This document shows, piece by piece, positions 1 through 9,452 of a stretch of DNA of 64,000 nt. Each line of letters starts with the position of its first letter. The stretch's first letter is position 1. The notes beneath the pieces are model-generated. The model did not search any database and was not told where the DNA came from. It worked only from the letters and a program-made list of their open reading frames with translations. The position numbers and the translations under genes are program-made. Source of the stretch: Microbacterium testaceum StLB037 (GTDB taxonomy: Bacteria > Actinomycetota > Actinomycetes > Actinomycetales > Microbacteriaceae); contig NZ_FNJN01000008.1 in assembly GCF_900104345.1 (NCBI RefSeq), forward strand, positions 62,001 to 126,000. Direction: 5' to 3'.

Positions 1-522
1 GATCCACGGCAAGCCGTACTGGCGGCGCACAGCCTGGGTCTGCAGGATGCCGGCGATCTTCGCGATTGCGTACGCGTCGTTCGTGGGCTCGAGGTGCCCC
101 GTCAGCAGCGAGTCCTCGCGGATCGGCTGCTCGGCGAACTTCGGGTAGATGCAAGACGAGCCGAGGAAAAGCACCCGCTCCACGTCGTTGGCGAGGGCGG
201 CATCGAGCACGTTGACCTGAATGCGCATGTTGTCGCTCAAGAAATCCACGGGATAGGTGGAGTTCGCCAGGATGCCGCCCACCTTGGCCGCAGCCAGCAC
301 GACGTACTTCGGCTTCGTCTCTCCCATGTAGGCGAAGACCGCGTCACGGTCCTTCAGGTCGAGTTCTGCCGAGGGCTTGCCCACGACGTTCTCGAATCCC
401 GAGGCCTCGAGCTTGCGCACGATCGCCGATCCAACAAGCCCGCGATGACCCGCAACGTAGAAGGTCGCGCCTCGGTCGAGCTCGCCCGGGGTGTACTGGA
501 CTCCGTCGACGGCAGTGCTCAC
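1..522 (-). CDS. fcl: GDP-L-fucose synthase, N-terminal part (runs off window)
   Basis: This is an NAD(P)-dependent epimerase/reductase that converts GDP-4-keto-6-deoxy-D-mannose to GDP-L-fucose, the second step after Gmd. The visible 174 residues start at GTG 522-520. They hold the Rossmann motif GHRGLVG (25-31), the family segment GSSCIYP (121-127) and the short-chain dehydrogenase pair Tyr151-x3-Lys155 in YAIAK. The start overlaps the gmd stop as GTGA, so the two are translationally coupled and act consecutively. The C-terminal part lies beyond the left edge. Family assignment is secure, and fucose as the product follows from pairing with gmd. Confidence 0.93.
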   Translation of the reverse strand, partial: MSTAVDGVQYTPGELDRGATFYVAGHRGLVGSAIVRKLEASGFENVVGKPSAELDLKDRDAVFAYMGETKPKYVVLAAAKVGGILANSTYPVDFLSDNMRIQVNVLDAALANDVERVLFLGSSCIYPKFAEQPIREDSLLTGHLEPTNDAYAIAKIAGILQTQAVRRQYGLPWI

Positions 523-1568
523 GCGCGCGCTCCGAGCATGTCGCGGTTGCTCCAGGTCGGGAGCGACACTGTGTCGATCCACTCGGAGCCCCGCTCGAGC
601 AGCGTGACGTCTGCATCGACCATGAGCTTCGCCAGCTCGTCTCCGTGCACCGAGGGCACCCAGCCGAGCTTGTCAGCCGCCTTTGTCGGATCGCCGATGA
701 GGGCGTCGACCTCGGTCGGACGCAGGTAGCGCTCGTCGAACTTCACGAACTCTGCCCAGTCCAGGCCGACGTGGCCGAACGAGACCTCGAGGAAGTCTCT
801 GATCGTGTACCCCATGCCGGTGGCGAGCACGAAGTCCTCGGGTGTGTCGGCCTGGAGCATGCGCCACATACCTTCGACGTACTCCGCCGCGTATCCCCAG
901 TCGCGGATGGAATCGAGGTTGCCGAGGTAGAGGTCCTTCTGCACGCCGGCCTTGATGCGAGCGACCGCGCGCGTGATCTTGCGCGTCACGAACGTCTCAC
1001 CGCGGCGCGGCGACTCGTGGTTGAACAGGATGCCGTTGACCGCGAACATGTCGTACGCCTCGCGGTAGTTCTTGGTGATCCAGTAGCTGTACAGCTTGGC
1101 TGCCGCGTACGGCGAACGCGGGTAGAACGGAGTCTCTTCGTTCTGCGGCGGTGGTGTCGCCCCGTACAGCTCGGACGTCGAGGCTTGGTAGAACTTCGTC
1201 TGAATACCCGAAAGGCGAACGGCCTCGAGGAGGCGGATGGTTCCGGTTCCGGTGGTGTCAGCCGTGTGCTCGGGCTCGTCGAACGACACACGCACGTGCG
1301 ACTGCGCTGCCAGGTTGTAGACCTCGTCCGGGCTGATCTCGGACATGAGCGTCACGAGGCGTGCTCCGTCGGATAGGTCTCCGTAGTGCAGGAAGAGCTT
1401 CGCCTCCGGGTCGTGGGAGTCGACGTATAGGTGGTCGATGCGATGGGTGTTGAAGGTCGATGCTCGACGGATGAGTCCGTGAACCTCGTACCCCTTCGAC
1501 AGGAGCAGTTCCGCCAGGTAAGACCCGTCCTGGCCCGTGATGCCGGTGATGAGTGCGCGCTTGGTCAC
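519..1568 (-). CDS. gmd: GDP-mannose 4,6-dehydratase
   Basis: A cytosolic extended short-chain dehydrogenase that turns GDP-D-mannose into GDP-4-keto-6-deoxy-D-mannose, the entry to GDP-L-fucose. At 349 residues it is near family size. It shows the NADP-binding motif GITGQDG (9-15), the catalytic Thr131 and Glu133 in STSELYG, and Tyr154-x3-Lys158 in SPYAAAK. The start is GTG, with an AGGGG Shine-Dalgarno about 9 bases upstream. It is coupled to fcl and sits at the end of the leftward polysaccharide series, so GDP-fucose or a related 6-deoxyhexose is very likely a component of the polymer. Confidence 0.95.
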   Translation of the reverse strand: MTKRALITGITGQDGSYLAELLLSKGYEVHGLIRRASTFNTHRIDHLYVDSHDPEAKLFLHYGDLSDGARLVTLMSEISPDEVYNLAAQSHVRVSFDEPEHTADTTGTGTIRLLEAVRLSGIQTKFYQASTSELYGATPPPQNEETPFYPRSPYAAAKLYSYWITKNYREAYDMFAVNGILFNHESPRRGETFVTRKITRAVARIKAGVQKDLYLGNLDSIRDWGYAAEYVEGMWRMLQADTPEDFVLATGMGYTIRDFLEVSFGHVGLDWAEFVKFDERYLRPTEVDALIGDPTKAADKLGWVPSVHGDELAKLMVDADVTLLERGSEWIDTVSLPTWSNRDMLGARA

Positions 1569-1674
1569 TGTGTGAGCCCCTGTTTCATGTCGCGACGAGC
1601 AGGTTTAGAAGATAGCGACGCCGCCGATCGTTCTACCGGCATCCGCTTTGAGAGAATAGTGGACTGCTGTGTCG

Positions 1675-2757
1675 TCAATTTTCTTCGACGTTACGCAGGC
1701 GCAACGCTGCACTTTCGGCGAGCGCTCGCTTCAGTGACGGTTCGGAGAACGAGCCGCTTCCACCCATGTGGGTCCACCGCCCGGCATCCGGAATGTGATG
1801 CCACCACGGTGCGCGAGCGAGGACTGCCCCGCGCGATACCAACGCCGCGTTGAAGCTGAACGAACTCGGAGCGGCTACGAGCAGCCGAGCGGCCGACAAC
1901 TCCACGAAATCGCGGTCGCGCTCGCCGTTCAGGTGGAGGTGTACGCCGGCCACCTCCGACAGCGGGGCGAAAGACTTTGGGTCACCCAGCGAGTACACAC
2001 GAATGGGCAAGCGGCTGAGCTCGTCCAGTGCCCTGATACGAACGATGAGATCCGCGTACCACTCGCTGGTGAGCCACCGATCCGGGTGAGTGTTCGGGCC
2101 GATCTCGTTCTCGCGAGCGGGCCGTCGAACGTGCACGGCGACATAATCCCCTCCGGCCTCGAGGCGCTGCAGCTCGGCTCCGAGCGACCCGTCTAACACG
2201 GCAGAGCGAAGCACTTCCGAGGCAGGGGTGTGATCGAAACGCGGGTGATCGAGGGGGAGGCGGAACTCGATCGCCGTGGCCGGCCGCTTCTTTCGTGCAC
2301 GGTCCACGTGCGATCGAAGAATCCCCACGGAAGTGTCGTCTCGCTCGTCCTCAGTCGCAGGGAGCCGGACGATCGCACGCTTGCGCACCTCGACAGACTC
2401 CGCGTCCGACGCTAGGGCGAAAACGCCGTCGGTGTCTTCCGGCAGTGCGGAGCCGACGTAATCGAGATTCAGATCCCGCGCCCACAAGTAGCCCGACATC
2501 CATCCCGACGCCTGATGACCCAGAAGCGCGTAGGGGTGGAGTTCCACCGTGAGAATGTCCCCTGGACGCCGCACGGAAGTCGGCGGGACGCCGCGCGCGG
2601 AGGCACGCGCCCAGTAACGTTGTTGAGAGCGCTTCTGAACCTTGTTCTGAAAGCGACGAGCGCGCAGGCGGAAACGCAGTGGAATGGTTCGGAAAGGGCG
2701 GAGGGCCAATTCGGCTCCTGTCTTCAGGTTTCTACGCACAGCGCCTTGTCTAGACAT
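1675..2757 (-). CDS. Fucosyltransferase-like protein of the polysaccharide locus
   Basis: A 360-residue protein with a very basic N-terminus (about residues 15-50, rich in Arg/Lys) and no clear membrane segment. Two features recall the GT11/GT23/NodZ fucosyltransferase superfamily: an HVRR motif (209-212), comparable to the family HxRR(G/T)D nucleotide-sugar loop, and a C-terminal SSFSFNAAL stretch (298-306), comparable to the conserved SSFS/SxF region. The Asp usually following HxRR is replaced (HVRRPAREN). Its place beside gmd and fcl makes a GDP-fucose-using transferase attractive, but that is inference. A TACACT box lies 5 bases before the ATG. Confidence 0.5.
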   Translation of the reverse strand: MSRQGAVRRNLKTGAELALRPFRTIPLRFRLRARRFQNKVQKRSQQRYWARASARGVPPTSVRRPGDILTVELHPYALLGHQASGWMSGYLWARDLNLDYVGSALPEDTDGVFALASDAESVEVRKRAIVRLPATEDERDDTSVGILRSHVDRARKKRPATAIEFRLPLDHPRFDHTPASEVLRSAVLDGSLGAELQRLEAGGDYVAVHVRRPARENEIGPNTHPDRWLTSEWYADLIVRIRALDELSRLPIRVYSLGDPKSFAPLSEVAGVHLHLNGERDRDFVELSAARLLVAAPSSFSFNAALVSRGAVLARAPWWHHIPDAGRWTHMGGSGSFSEPSLKRALAESAALRLRNVEEN

Positions 2758-2762
2758 TCTTG

Positions 2763-2768
2763 AGTGTA
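2763..2768 (-). promoter_or_regulatory. Putative -10 box of the fucosyltransferase-like gene (leaderless)
   Basis: TACACT on the minus strand, separated from the ATG at 2757 by 5 bases. It fits TANNNT at the spacing of a leaderless transcript. No convincing -35 is visible. Confidence 0.4.
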
Positions 2769-2781
2769 AGGGGAGTCATCG

Positions 2782-4230
2782 TTGGGCGTAGGACGGACGT
2801 TGGCTCACGGCGCTGCATGGACATATGGATCACAACTTGTGATCGTTGTGTTGCAATTCGGTTACGCGAGTATCACCACGCGATCACTAAACGATGACGC
2901 GTTCGGAGCGTACGCCGTCGCTCTGTCGGTAACAGGCTTTGTTGCCCTCCTATCGACGGGCGGAATCGGCCAATCCGTCGGAAGGATGGTTGAACTTGAC
3001 GCGAAACGTTTGCGCGGTTTGATGACGTACGCCACCGGACTCGGCGTGATAGCAGCAGCGGTTGTGTGGCTCACCGCCCCCTTGTGGACCGTCCTCTGGG
3101 ACGCACCGTCCGCTCTCGGACCCATTCAGTGGTTTGCCGTCAGCGCCGGATTCGCCCCCCTCGTCGGCTTCGCGACGGGCTACGTGCGCCGAATCGGCAG
3201 GTTTCGCCAACTCGCGATCTTCACGCTCGTGGCAAACGTGCTGGGTATGGCGATCGGGGTGGCGGCGGTCCTCGCGTGGGACAACGCTGAAGCGCTCCTC
3301 GTCTTCCCCCTCGTTGCACAGCTCGCGACCCTCGTCGGCGCGCTCATATTGAGCGATCGACGACACCTCGGTTTCGGGAGCATCGCGTCGGCACGCGGTG
3401 ACGTGGCATTCAGTTGGCGCGTGACCGTCGCGTCGCTCCTGTCTTACGGAATCGGGAACATCGTCAAGATCGGCACGTCACGGGTGCTCGGCCCCGATTA
3501 CATCGGTCAGTGGAATCGCGCCGATGTTCTCTCCGCCGTGCCGTTTCAGCAGGTGCAAGCCGCCCTCATCCCCGTGATTTATCCAGAGTTCCGCCACGAC
3601 CTGAGCGGCAGCGAGCGCACACGGGCGGTGTGGACGGACATGCTGTCTCTCGTGGCATGGGTGGTCGTGCCGACCGCCGGCGTCGCCGCTGTCATCATCC
3701 CGACCGTGCTTCCCGTGCTCTTCGGGTCTGGATGGGGCATCGCGGTTGCAATCTCTCCTTTCATCTGTGTCGCTGCCGCGATCCAGGTCGTGAGCACCCT
3801 CCTCGCGAGCGCGGTGGAAGCTCTCGGGAAGTTCAGATGGATCTGGTGGACGCAGGGTCTTCTTCTTCTTATCCAGCTTCTCGCAGTTCTCGCGATCTCC
3901 CTGTCCCAGTCCATCGCGCCGGCCATGATCGCGCTCGTCGCGACGATGCTGGCGCAACACATCGTGTACGTCTGCCTCTGCGTCAAGGACGATTACCTCG
4001 ACGGGCGCAGTCTCCTCACCACGTACGGGATCGTGACCCTCGCCTCCGTTTTCGCCTACTTCATGACTCAGAGCCTTCTTTGGATGGGCACGTCGCTGTT
4101 CACCCTTGCGCCGGTCGCTACGCTGCTGACGCTGATTCCCGTCGCGGCGCTCGTCGTTGTTCTGTGGGCCTTCCGATGGAAGCTCACGCCGGTGAAGATC
4201 GCCCGAAAGTACGGACTGCTCCGCGGTTGA
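2782..4230 (+). CDS. Wzx-type polysaccharide flippase
   Basis: A 482-residue multi-pass membrane protein of the MOP/polysaccharide-export superfamily, expected to flip undecaprenyl-linked repeat units across the membrane. Hydrophobic segments run through the whole length, for example about residues 10-30, 45-65, 85-110, 120-140, 150-185 and 285-480. The start is TTG at 2782, chosen because AAGGGGAG at 2768-2775 sits 6 bases upstream. It is the only rightward gene in the sugar block, and its last 47 bases overlap the end of the convergent polymerase-like gene. Substrate unknown. Confidence 0.85.
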   Translation: MGVGRTLAHGAAWTYGSQLVIVVLQFGYASITTRSLNDDAFGAYAVALSVTGFVALLSTGGIGQSVGRMVELDAKRLRGLMTYATGLGVIAAAVVWLTAPLWTVLWDAPSALGPIQWFAVSAGFAPLVGFATGYVRRIGRFRQLAIFTLVANVLGMAIGVAAVLAWDNAEALLVFPLVAQLATLVGALILSDRRHLGFGSIASARGDVAFSWRVTVASLLSYGIGNIVKIGTSRVLGPDYIGQWNRADVLSAVPFQQVQAALIPVIYPEFRHDLSGSERTRAVWTDMLSLVAWVVVPTAGVAAVIIPTVLPVLFGSGWGIAVAISPFICVAAAIQVVSTLLASAVEALGKFRWIWWTQGLLLLIQLLAVLAISLSQSIAPAMIALVATMLAQHIVYVCLCVKDDYLDGRSLLTTYGIVTLASVFAYFMTQSLLWMGTSLFTLAPVATLLTLIPVAALVVVLWAFRWKLTPVKIARKYGLLRG

Positions 4231-5536
4231 GGAGCGAGGGTGCGGGTTGCTCCATCGCGGCCTCCGGCAGCGCGCGCTGCCTGGGACGAACGGGCGGTGT
4301 CCTGTCTTGAACTCGTTCTCGGTGCGCCGAGTAGAGAACCAAGCCCAACCACGGGGCGATATACCACGGCAGGTGATAGAACCACGCGTAAGCGCAAATC
4401 GCCATCAGCACCGCAAGCGACGCTCTCGAGACCCGCAGAACGCGAATGAACGTGTAAGCGATGATCCCCGCAACGAGCAAGAGACCCACCAAACCGATAC
4501 GCAAGTACAGAACGACGTACCAATTGTGCGGATTGAAGTCGATGAAGATGCCATTCACAACTCTTCCCCACCCGGCTCCGAAGCTCGCCCCGAAGATTAC
4601 GGTTTGCGGGCCTCGCTGAATGGACTGATCGATCAGTTCCGTCCACGAACCTTCTCGGGCGTTCAGAGTTCCATCGCTGCTGAGAGCATGACTCACGCTG
4701 TCGCCGAAGGCGGCCAGGACACCGAAAGCGATGAGACACGTCAGGGCTACACCGGCATAGAACACTAGAAAGACCGTCGAGGCAAGGGCGCGCCCTCGCA
4801 GTGACACCGCAACCACCAGGAGACCGATTACCGCCGCCACCCAGATCGATCGGTGCATGCACAGGATCGAAATGGCGACGAAAACGTAACCGACGAGCAA
4901 GTCCGACACGCGTGTCGCTCCGCTTGTGAGGATGAGCGAAAGCCCACAACACAGGAGAACGAGTGCCTGGCCGGATACGAGAGGGCGCCCCGTCTGCAGG
5001 ACTCCGGTCGCCGCGGTCACGAAGCTGTCAGCGCCGCCCCACCCGTACACGATGACGTGGATCACCGCGAAAGCGCAGAGCACGAAGCCACTGTGCAATA
5101 GAAACCTACGCAGGGATGCTGACGACTGCGACCAGTCTCTCGAAAGCGCCCAGGCAGCCGCCGTAACCAGCCAGATCGTCGACCGAGCCTCGTTGAACGC
5201 CTGAGTACCGTGATGCACCAGACCGCTCGCCAACGAGATCGTCAGGCAGAACGCGAACAGCCCGAGGAAAGGCCCCACTCGCATGAGGTTCTTCGACATC
5301 TGACGAAGGGAGGTCAGGGCGGAAACGAGAAGCACGATCGAAATGAAATCTTCCGGCTTGATCTGCACTCCGGCGAAACTGATCAAGGACGGGCTGTCGG
5401 GGAGTTCCCACGCGATGACCGCGAATGCCGCGATGAGATACAACCCGACGATCTGCCAGCGCTGTATCAACGCCACGAGCGCCCAGACACACACGCCACC
5501 AAAGGCGAGCGCGCCCACAGCGATGAGAAAAATCAT
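4184..5536 (-). CDS. O-antigen polymerase/ligase-like membrane protein (Wzy-like)
   Basis: A 450-residue protein with about eleven hydrophobic segments starting directly at the N-terminus (MIFLIAVGALAFG) and a larger polar loop near residues 270-330 that contains an RxGSW element. This layout is that of the Wzy_C/O-antigen ligase family, which polymerises lipid-linked repeat units on the outer face of the membrane. GGAGGAG lies 5 bases before the ATG. The last residues form a short proline-rich cytosolic tail. Paired with the convergent flippase, it suggests a Wzx/Wzy-dependent pathway. Sequence motifs alone cannot separate polymerase from ligase. Confidence 0.75.
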   Translation of the reverse strand: MIFLIAVGALAFGGVCVWALVALIQRWQIVGLYLIAAFAVIAWELPDSPSLISFAGVQIKPEDFISIVLLVSALTSLRQMSKNLMRVGPFLGLFAFCLTISLASGLVHHGTQAFNEARSTIWLVTAAAWALSRDWSQSSASLRRFLLHSGFVLCAFAVIHVIVYGWGGADSFVTAATGVLQTGRPLVSGQALVLLCCGLSLILTSGATRVSDLLVGYVFVAISILCMHRSIWVAAVIGLLVVAVSLRGRALASTVFLVFYAGVALTCLIAFGVLAAFGDSVSHALSSDGTLNAREGSWTELIDQSIQRGPQTVIFGASFGAGWGRVVNGIFIDFNPHNWYVVLYLRIGLVGLLLVAGIIAYTFIRVLRVSRASLAVLMAICAYAWFYHLPWYIAPWLGLVLYSAHRERVQDRTPPVRPRQRALPEAAMEQPAPSLLNRGAVRTFGRSSPA

Positions 5537-5599
5537 CCGTCTCCTCCGGAGAGTGCCCGTGAGACGCTCACAGGATCCTGCCTCGACCCTACGCGGGAG

Positions 5600-6679
5600 T
5601 CACATCTCGTCAAGCGCATCGACGCGCACCTCCCGCAACGGCTCGTATGAGCTCTGGTCGATCCCGGCACCGCCACGATTAAGCATTCGCACGAGCTGGT
5701 CGTCCTGCCTGAAGTGTCGGTGTGCGAACTCCCACGCGGCAACCTCCCGTTCGATCCGCTCATCGGCGTCGACGTTCGTCAGATACTGCTCGATCCTGTC
5801 GCCGAGCGCGACCATGCTCTCGGACATCAGCAAGAACGGTTCGGCACCGGGGAATATCTGATTGAAACCGGGGTGAGCGGTGGTCGCGTGCACGCTGCCC
5901 GTCGCCAGCGAGGTGGGCAAGCGGTCGGAGAAATACTTCGGCTCGCGAGCGAAGTGATCCCAGTTAGCCGACACCCAACCGGAACGTATTGCGGAAGATT
6001 GGTCAGAGTATGCGACGGCACCCTGGGCGCTCGGCCCCGCCCACCCGCGACCGAAGATCGCGAAACGAGAGCCAAATCGCTTTTCCATGTAATTCACGAA
6101 TCGGATGCGATCACGCCAGTTCGGAAGCCCCCGAAGCCGCGGGCGATTCCTATTTGCCACCATGACGATGTCGAAATCACGATGGCGGTTCGCGCGCGGC
6201 CTCTCGCGACCGAATCGCTCAGGGTCGAAGACGCTCGGCTCCCATTGGACGTCAGACGCGCCCGCTCGTTCAAAGTTCCTCGCGAACGTCCCGGTCCCCA
6301 CGGTGAAGACCGCATCGGCTACTGCACCCGCTTCGCGTGCCTCTCGGGGCAGAGCGTGCACGAACCGGGAATAAGGATCGGCCTCGTGATAGATGAGAGC
6401 GTCACAGCTCTCCTTCAACTCTCTCAACTCGTCGCGGGCAATGCCGGTTCCACCGAGGTGCTGCATGAGTATGATGTCGGGCCGGTAGTCCGCCGCCAGC
6501 TCGACGAGCTCTCTTCGCTGCGATGCACCCGCCATTCCTTCGCGGATCCGCCACAAGAGGCTGAAGATCCTGACATCGGATACACAGCCCCCTGATCGCA
6601 ATCTCGAGAAAGTCGTTCGAATACCCGATTGACGCGCCGAACCATGCTCGTTCGGCACATACAAAATTCGCGCGCCCAT
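5600..6679 (-). CDS. CgeB-like glycosyltransferase
   Basis: A 359-residue cytosolic protein. The start is placed at the ATG giving MGARILYVP, because an upstream in-frame extension would run through the preceding gene and has low-complexity, non-protein-like composition. It shows two alternating alpha/beta halves, a mid-protein IVMVANRNRPR strand-loop that opens the nucleotide-sugar half, and a C-terminal segment around FPGAEPFLLMSES that resembles the CgeB/Glyco_trans_1_2 family's acidic loop. Such proteins transfer sugars with GT-B folds. Donor and acceptor cannot be read. It is 32 bases downstream of a GT4 gene on the same strand. Confidence 0.6.
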   Translation of the reverse strand: MGARILYVPNEHGSARQSGIRTTFSRLRSGGCVSDVRIFSLLWRIREGMAGASQRRELVELAADYRPDIILMQHLGGTGIARDELRELKESCDALIYHEADPYSRFVHALPREAREAGAVADAVFTVGTGTFARNFERAGASDVQWEPSVFDPERFGRERPRANRHRDFDIVMVANRNRPRLRGLPNWRDRIRFVNYMEKRFGSRFAIFGRGWAGPSAQGAVAYSDQSSAIRSGWVSANWDHFAREPKYFSDRLPTSLATGSVHATTAHPGFNQIFPGAEPFLLMSESMVALGDRIEQYLTNVDADERIEREVAAWEFAHRHFRQDDQLVRMLNRGGAGIDQSSYEPLREVRVDALDEM

Positions 6680-6711
6680 CTTTCCTCCCGCGACGGCGCC
6701 GCCTGTTCGCA

Positions 6712-7902
6712 TCAGGCGGCTGCCGCCGCAATCGTGCGTCGATACTTCTCGAGGTAGATGTCCGCGATCACATCGGTGCCGAATCTCTCCTCGACCATCC
6801 GCGCCCCATCGAACCCCTCCGTCGAGGCCCGCTCCGGCGTGGAAATGGCAAGAATCAGCGCATCCGCTACGGCCTGGGGAGAGCGAACATCCGTAAGAAT
6901 GCCCGCTGCCCCGTCGAACAGCGTCCATCGGACGGCGCCGGAGTCGCGACCGGCGACGACAGGCAGCCCCTCCCGCACGGCCTCCAACAGCACGAGGCCC
7001 TGCGACTCCTCGAGTGACGTATGGCAGAAGACAGTTGCGCGTGCGTATTCGCTCGCAACGTCGTCACGCCCCCGGCGGCCCACAAAAACGACCCCTGACG
7101 CAGGCGAATCCCTCGTCCACGTACGAGCCATCTCGTCATCGGGACCCAATCCGTTGCCGACCAGTCGCAATTCAGCGTTCGGGTAGCGGGCTCGAATGAT
7201 GGGAAATGCCCGCAGAAGAGTCATGACGTTCTTGCGCCTAGAACTGTCCGTGACGCTCAAGATAATAGGGCCCGCGCCCGACGCGGCACCTCCCTGCGAA
7301 TGGTGCATGGAAGCCGACACAGGATTGGGAATCACGTCGATGGGGTCGCGATAGAACATCTCGCGCCGCCACCGCTCAGCAAGATACGGAGAGACGGCCG
7401 TGAGAGTCGGCCGTTTGAGCCGCGTCCTCAATGCCAACAACGCCCGAACGAGACGATAGGCATCGGGCATATGACTGAGCACCGTGAAAGGCGCGTCGTG
7501 GGCGGTGATCACCGTCGGGCGATCTCTGGTCTTCAGCGCGCCTAAAGCGAACTCGTACGTCCAATGCGCGTGCACCACGTCAGCGCGTATCCCCGACAGA
7601 GCGCGAGCCACCCCTGCCCGTTCCACGGCAAACATGTCGAGTGCACGATCGCGAGCTCTCGGACGAGAAGGCGCGAGAAGTACCGAAACGTCTCGACCCT
7701 CATAACGGGTCACGCGATCGATGTCGGACGACGTCGTGACGAGGGACACCTTATGCCCGCGGTTCAGGAACGCTTCCGCCAAGGTCGGCAGGAGAGGGAA
7801 CGGATAGCCAACGTGCCCCAAAGCCCCCCGAGCATCGCCTTCGAGGCGACCTTCGAGCATGTCGAGGGAAGCTGGTCCGCAGAGAGCAATGTGCAAGCTC
7901 AC
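6712..7902 (-). CDS. Glycosyltransferase family 4
   Basis: A 396-residue GT-B glycosyltransferase. The start is taken as GTG at 7902, which overlaps the upstream acetyltransferase stop as GTGA; a longer reading by 9 residues exists. The N-terminal acceptor half carries GHVGYPFPLLPTLAEAF and HAHWTYEFA. The C-terminal donor half has ILSVTDSSRRKN, LVGNGLGPDDE and the GT4 E-x7-E motif region in SLEESQGLVLLEAVREG, followed by the typical LPVVAGRDSG. It probably adds one sugar of the repeat unit to the lipid-linked intermediate at the inner membrane face. Specificity unknown. Confidence 0.85.
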   Translation of the reverse strand: MSLHIALCGPASLDMLEGRLEGDARGALGHVGYPFPLLPTLAEAFLNRGHKVSLVTTSSDIDRVTRYEGRDVSVLLAPSRPRARDRALDMFAVERAGVARALSGIRADVVHAHWTYEFALGALKTRDRPTVITAHDAPFTVLSHMPDAYRLVRALLALRTRLKRPTLTAVSPYLAERWRREMFYRDPIDVIPNPVSASMHHSQGGAASGAGPIILSVTDSSRRKNVMTLLRAFPIIRARYPNAELRLVGNGLGPDDEMARTWTRDSPASGVVFVGRRGRDDVASEYARATVFCHTSLEESQGLVLLEAVREGLPVVAGRDSGAVRWTLFDGAAGILTDVRSPQAVADALILAISTPERASTEGFDGARMVEERFGTDVIADIYLEKYRRTIAAAAA

Positions 7903-8528
7903 TCGCCAACTTTCCCTACCGGCATGCACGGGTTACCGGCTGCAATGGTGTTGGGCGCGATGTTTCTGCTAACGACGCTTCCCGCGCCGATGACCGAACC
8001 ACGACCGATTGTCACGCCCTTCAGCACGATCGACCGCGCCCCGATAAACACGTCGTCCTCGATCATCACGGCGTGGTGCGGCTCGGCCGCCGGCAAGCCG
8101 AGATGACGTCGAGACCTACCCTCTTGCGGGCGAACAATGTGATGGTCGGAGTCCGTGATGATGCACCCGGATCCGATGAGGACTCGTGCCCCGATGGTCA
8201 CATCGATCATCGCGCTGATCGTGGAACTTGTGATCCCCGTTTCTGGACCTATCTTGATTCGCGCCGATGGCGAGAGGCTCTTGATGATCACGGGACCGCG
8301 CGCTTCGAGCGAATTCTTCGAGACGACGGAGTTCAGAACGACGTGATCGCCGATGGAAACAGTGCTTCGCTTGTCGATGCTAATGATCAAGCGGCCCGTG
8401 ATGACGACGCTCTTCGACACTGCCGCACCGGCTCGCCGCGCCAGAGCGCGGGCGACCTCTCGTCGAGCCGCTCGTATGCCTCTCAAGAGTGGACGAAGCA
8501 CACGACGCAGCCTTTCGTCAGTCAACAA
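7899..8528 (-). CDS. Hexapeptide-repeat O-acetyltransferase
   Basis: A 209-residue left-handed beta-helix acyltransferase. From about residue 45 onward the sequence follows the [LIV]-G-x4 hexapeptide periodicity (ISIDKRSTVSIGDHV, IKIGPETGITS, VTIGARVLIGSG, VFIGARSIVLKG, VTIGRGSVIGAGSVV). The catalytic-type histidine is in ITDSDHH. A PNTIAAGNPCMPVGK ending resembles the NxxxxGxPA signature of the WcaF/maltose acetyltransferase group. It most likely O-acetylates a sugar of the polysaccharide with acetyl-CoA. It lies between two glycosyltransferase genes, with GTGA coupling to the downstream one. Confidence 0.85.
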   Translation of the reverse strand: MLTDERLRRVLRPLLRGIRAARREVARALARRAGAAVSKSVVITGRLIISIDKRSTVSIGDHVVLNSVVSKNSLEARGPVIIKSLSPSARIKIGPETGITSSTISAMIDVTIGARVLIGSGCIITDSDHHIVRPQEGRSRRHLGLPAAEPHHAVMIEDDVFIGARSIVLKGVTIGRGSVIGAGSVVSRNIAPNTIAAGNPCMPVGKVGE

Positions 8529-8558
8529 TTGCTCGCCTTTCGAACGTCACTGCTCTCT

Positions 8559-9452
8559 TCATTTCGCTTCAACCCCACCGTCACCGACCCTCCTCCGCAG
8601 ATTTTTCGCCCACCACGTCGCGTACGTCACAGGCAGCCATACGAACCATGACGCTGGCGAAGACTTACGGAGGTAACGGGAGAGCGACGCAGGATTGCCG
8701 CCACCTTTCGGCCCGACAAATCGCTTCCACTCGGTGATGATCGACAGGCCCCGCGGTGACTCGTTCCGGGGACACGTGCCGAGGGTCCCCGGCATCAGCA
8801 GAACGTCGATCCCCCTCTTGCGGCAGCGCAGACCGTAGTCGATGTCGGCGAGGGCGTGCGAATACTCCCCGTCGATCCCGCCGATCTCTCTCGCGACCGC
8901 AACGGACACGACGACGAAGTTGCCGTTGAAGGTGTCGACGTCGACGACGACGTCACGAGAGACAACCGCCTGGTACCTGAGCGGATGACGACCCGCACGC
9001 GTCATCCCCGAGTACGTCATCTCGCAGCTGCCCGGATCACGCATGGCACCGACCAACACGGCGCGCGGTCGTTCCGCATGTATGCGCAAGCTGGTAGAGA
9101 GAGCGCCCGAGTCGAGAACCACGTCGTCGTTCAGCCACACGATGAGGTCGTGCTGCGAGACGTCCACGCGTTCCAAGATGGCGCTCTCGGCCACCGCCAT
9201 GCTCTTCGCCCAGAACGCCGTCCCATCTCCTCTGATAATCGTTGCGGCAGGTAGCATTTCTCGCACCGCCTCCGCGGTGCCGTCGGTCGACCCGTCGTCG
9301 TAGACCGTGACGGATAACGACACCTCTGCATCCGATGCCGCCTGCACCAAGGCGCGCAAAGATTCGACCGTGAGCGGGCGCCGATTATGGCAGGCGAGAA
9401 TGGCATGCACGGAAAGTGTTCGTTGCGAATCTGTTGCGGGATGATTTGTCAC
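8559..9452 (-). CDS. Glycosyltransferase family 2
   Basis: A 297-residue GT-A transferase. The start is GTG 9452, overlapping the preceding gene's stop as GTGA; an upstream in-frame extension lies inside that gene and is rejected. Motifs in order are HAILACHNRRPLT (nucleotide binding), VYDDGSTDGT (first DD), IVWLNDDVVLD (the DxD-like metal site), then FNGNFVVV, ADIDYGLRCRKRG (the ED-like/acceptor region) and a Lys/Arg-rich C-terminus with a hydrophobic WFVWLPVTYATWW stretch that may touch the membrane. It resembles GT2 rhamnosyl/galactofuranosyl-type proteins. The sugar is not assignable. Confidence 0.85.
   Translation of the reverse strand: MTNHPATDSQRTLSVHAILACHNRRPLTVESLRALVQAASDAEVSLSVTVYDDGSTDGTAEAVREMLPAATIIRGDGTAFWAKSMAVAESAILERVDVSQHDLIVWLNDDVVLDSGALSTSLRIHAERPRAVLVGAMRDPGSCEMTYSGMTRAGRHPLRYQAVVSRDVVVDVDTFNGNFVVVSVAVAREIGGIDGEYSHALADIDYGLRCRKRGIDVLLMPGTLGTCPRNESPRGLSIITEWKRFVGPKGGGNPASLSRYLRKSSPASWFVWLPVTYATWWAKNLRRRVGDGGVEAK

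Noticed and set aside
6680..6928. N-terminal extension of the CgeB-like transferase
   Set aside because: Would lie inside the upstream GT4 gene and has Gly/Arg/Cys/His-rich, non-conserved sequence. ATG 6679 gives a normal start.
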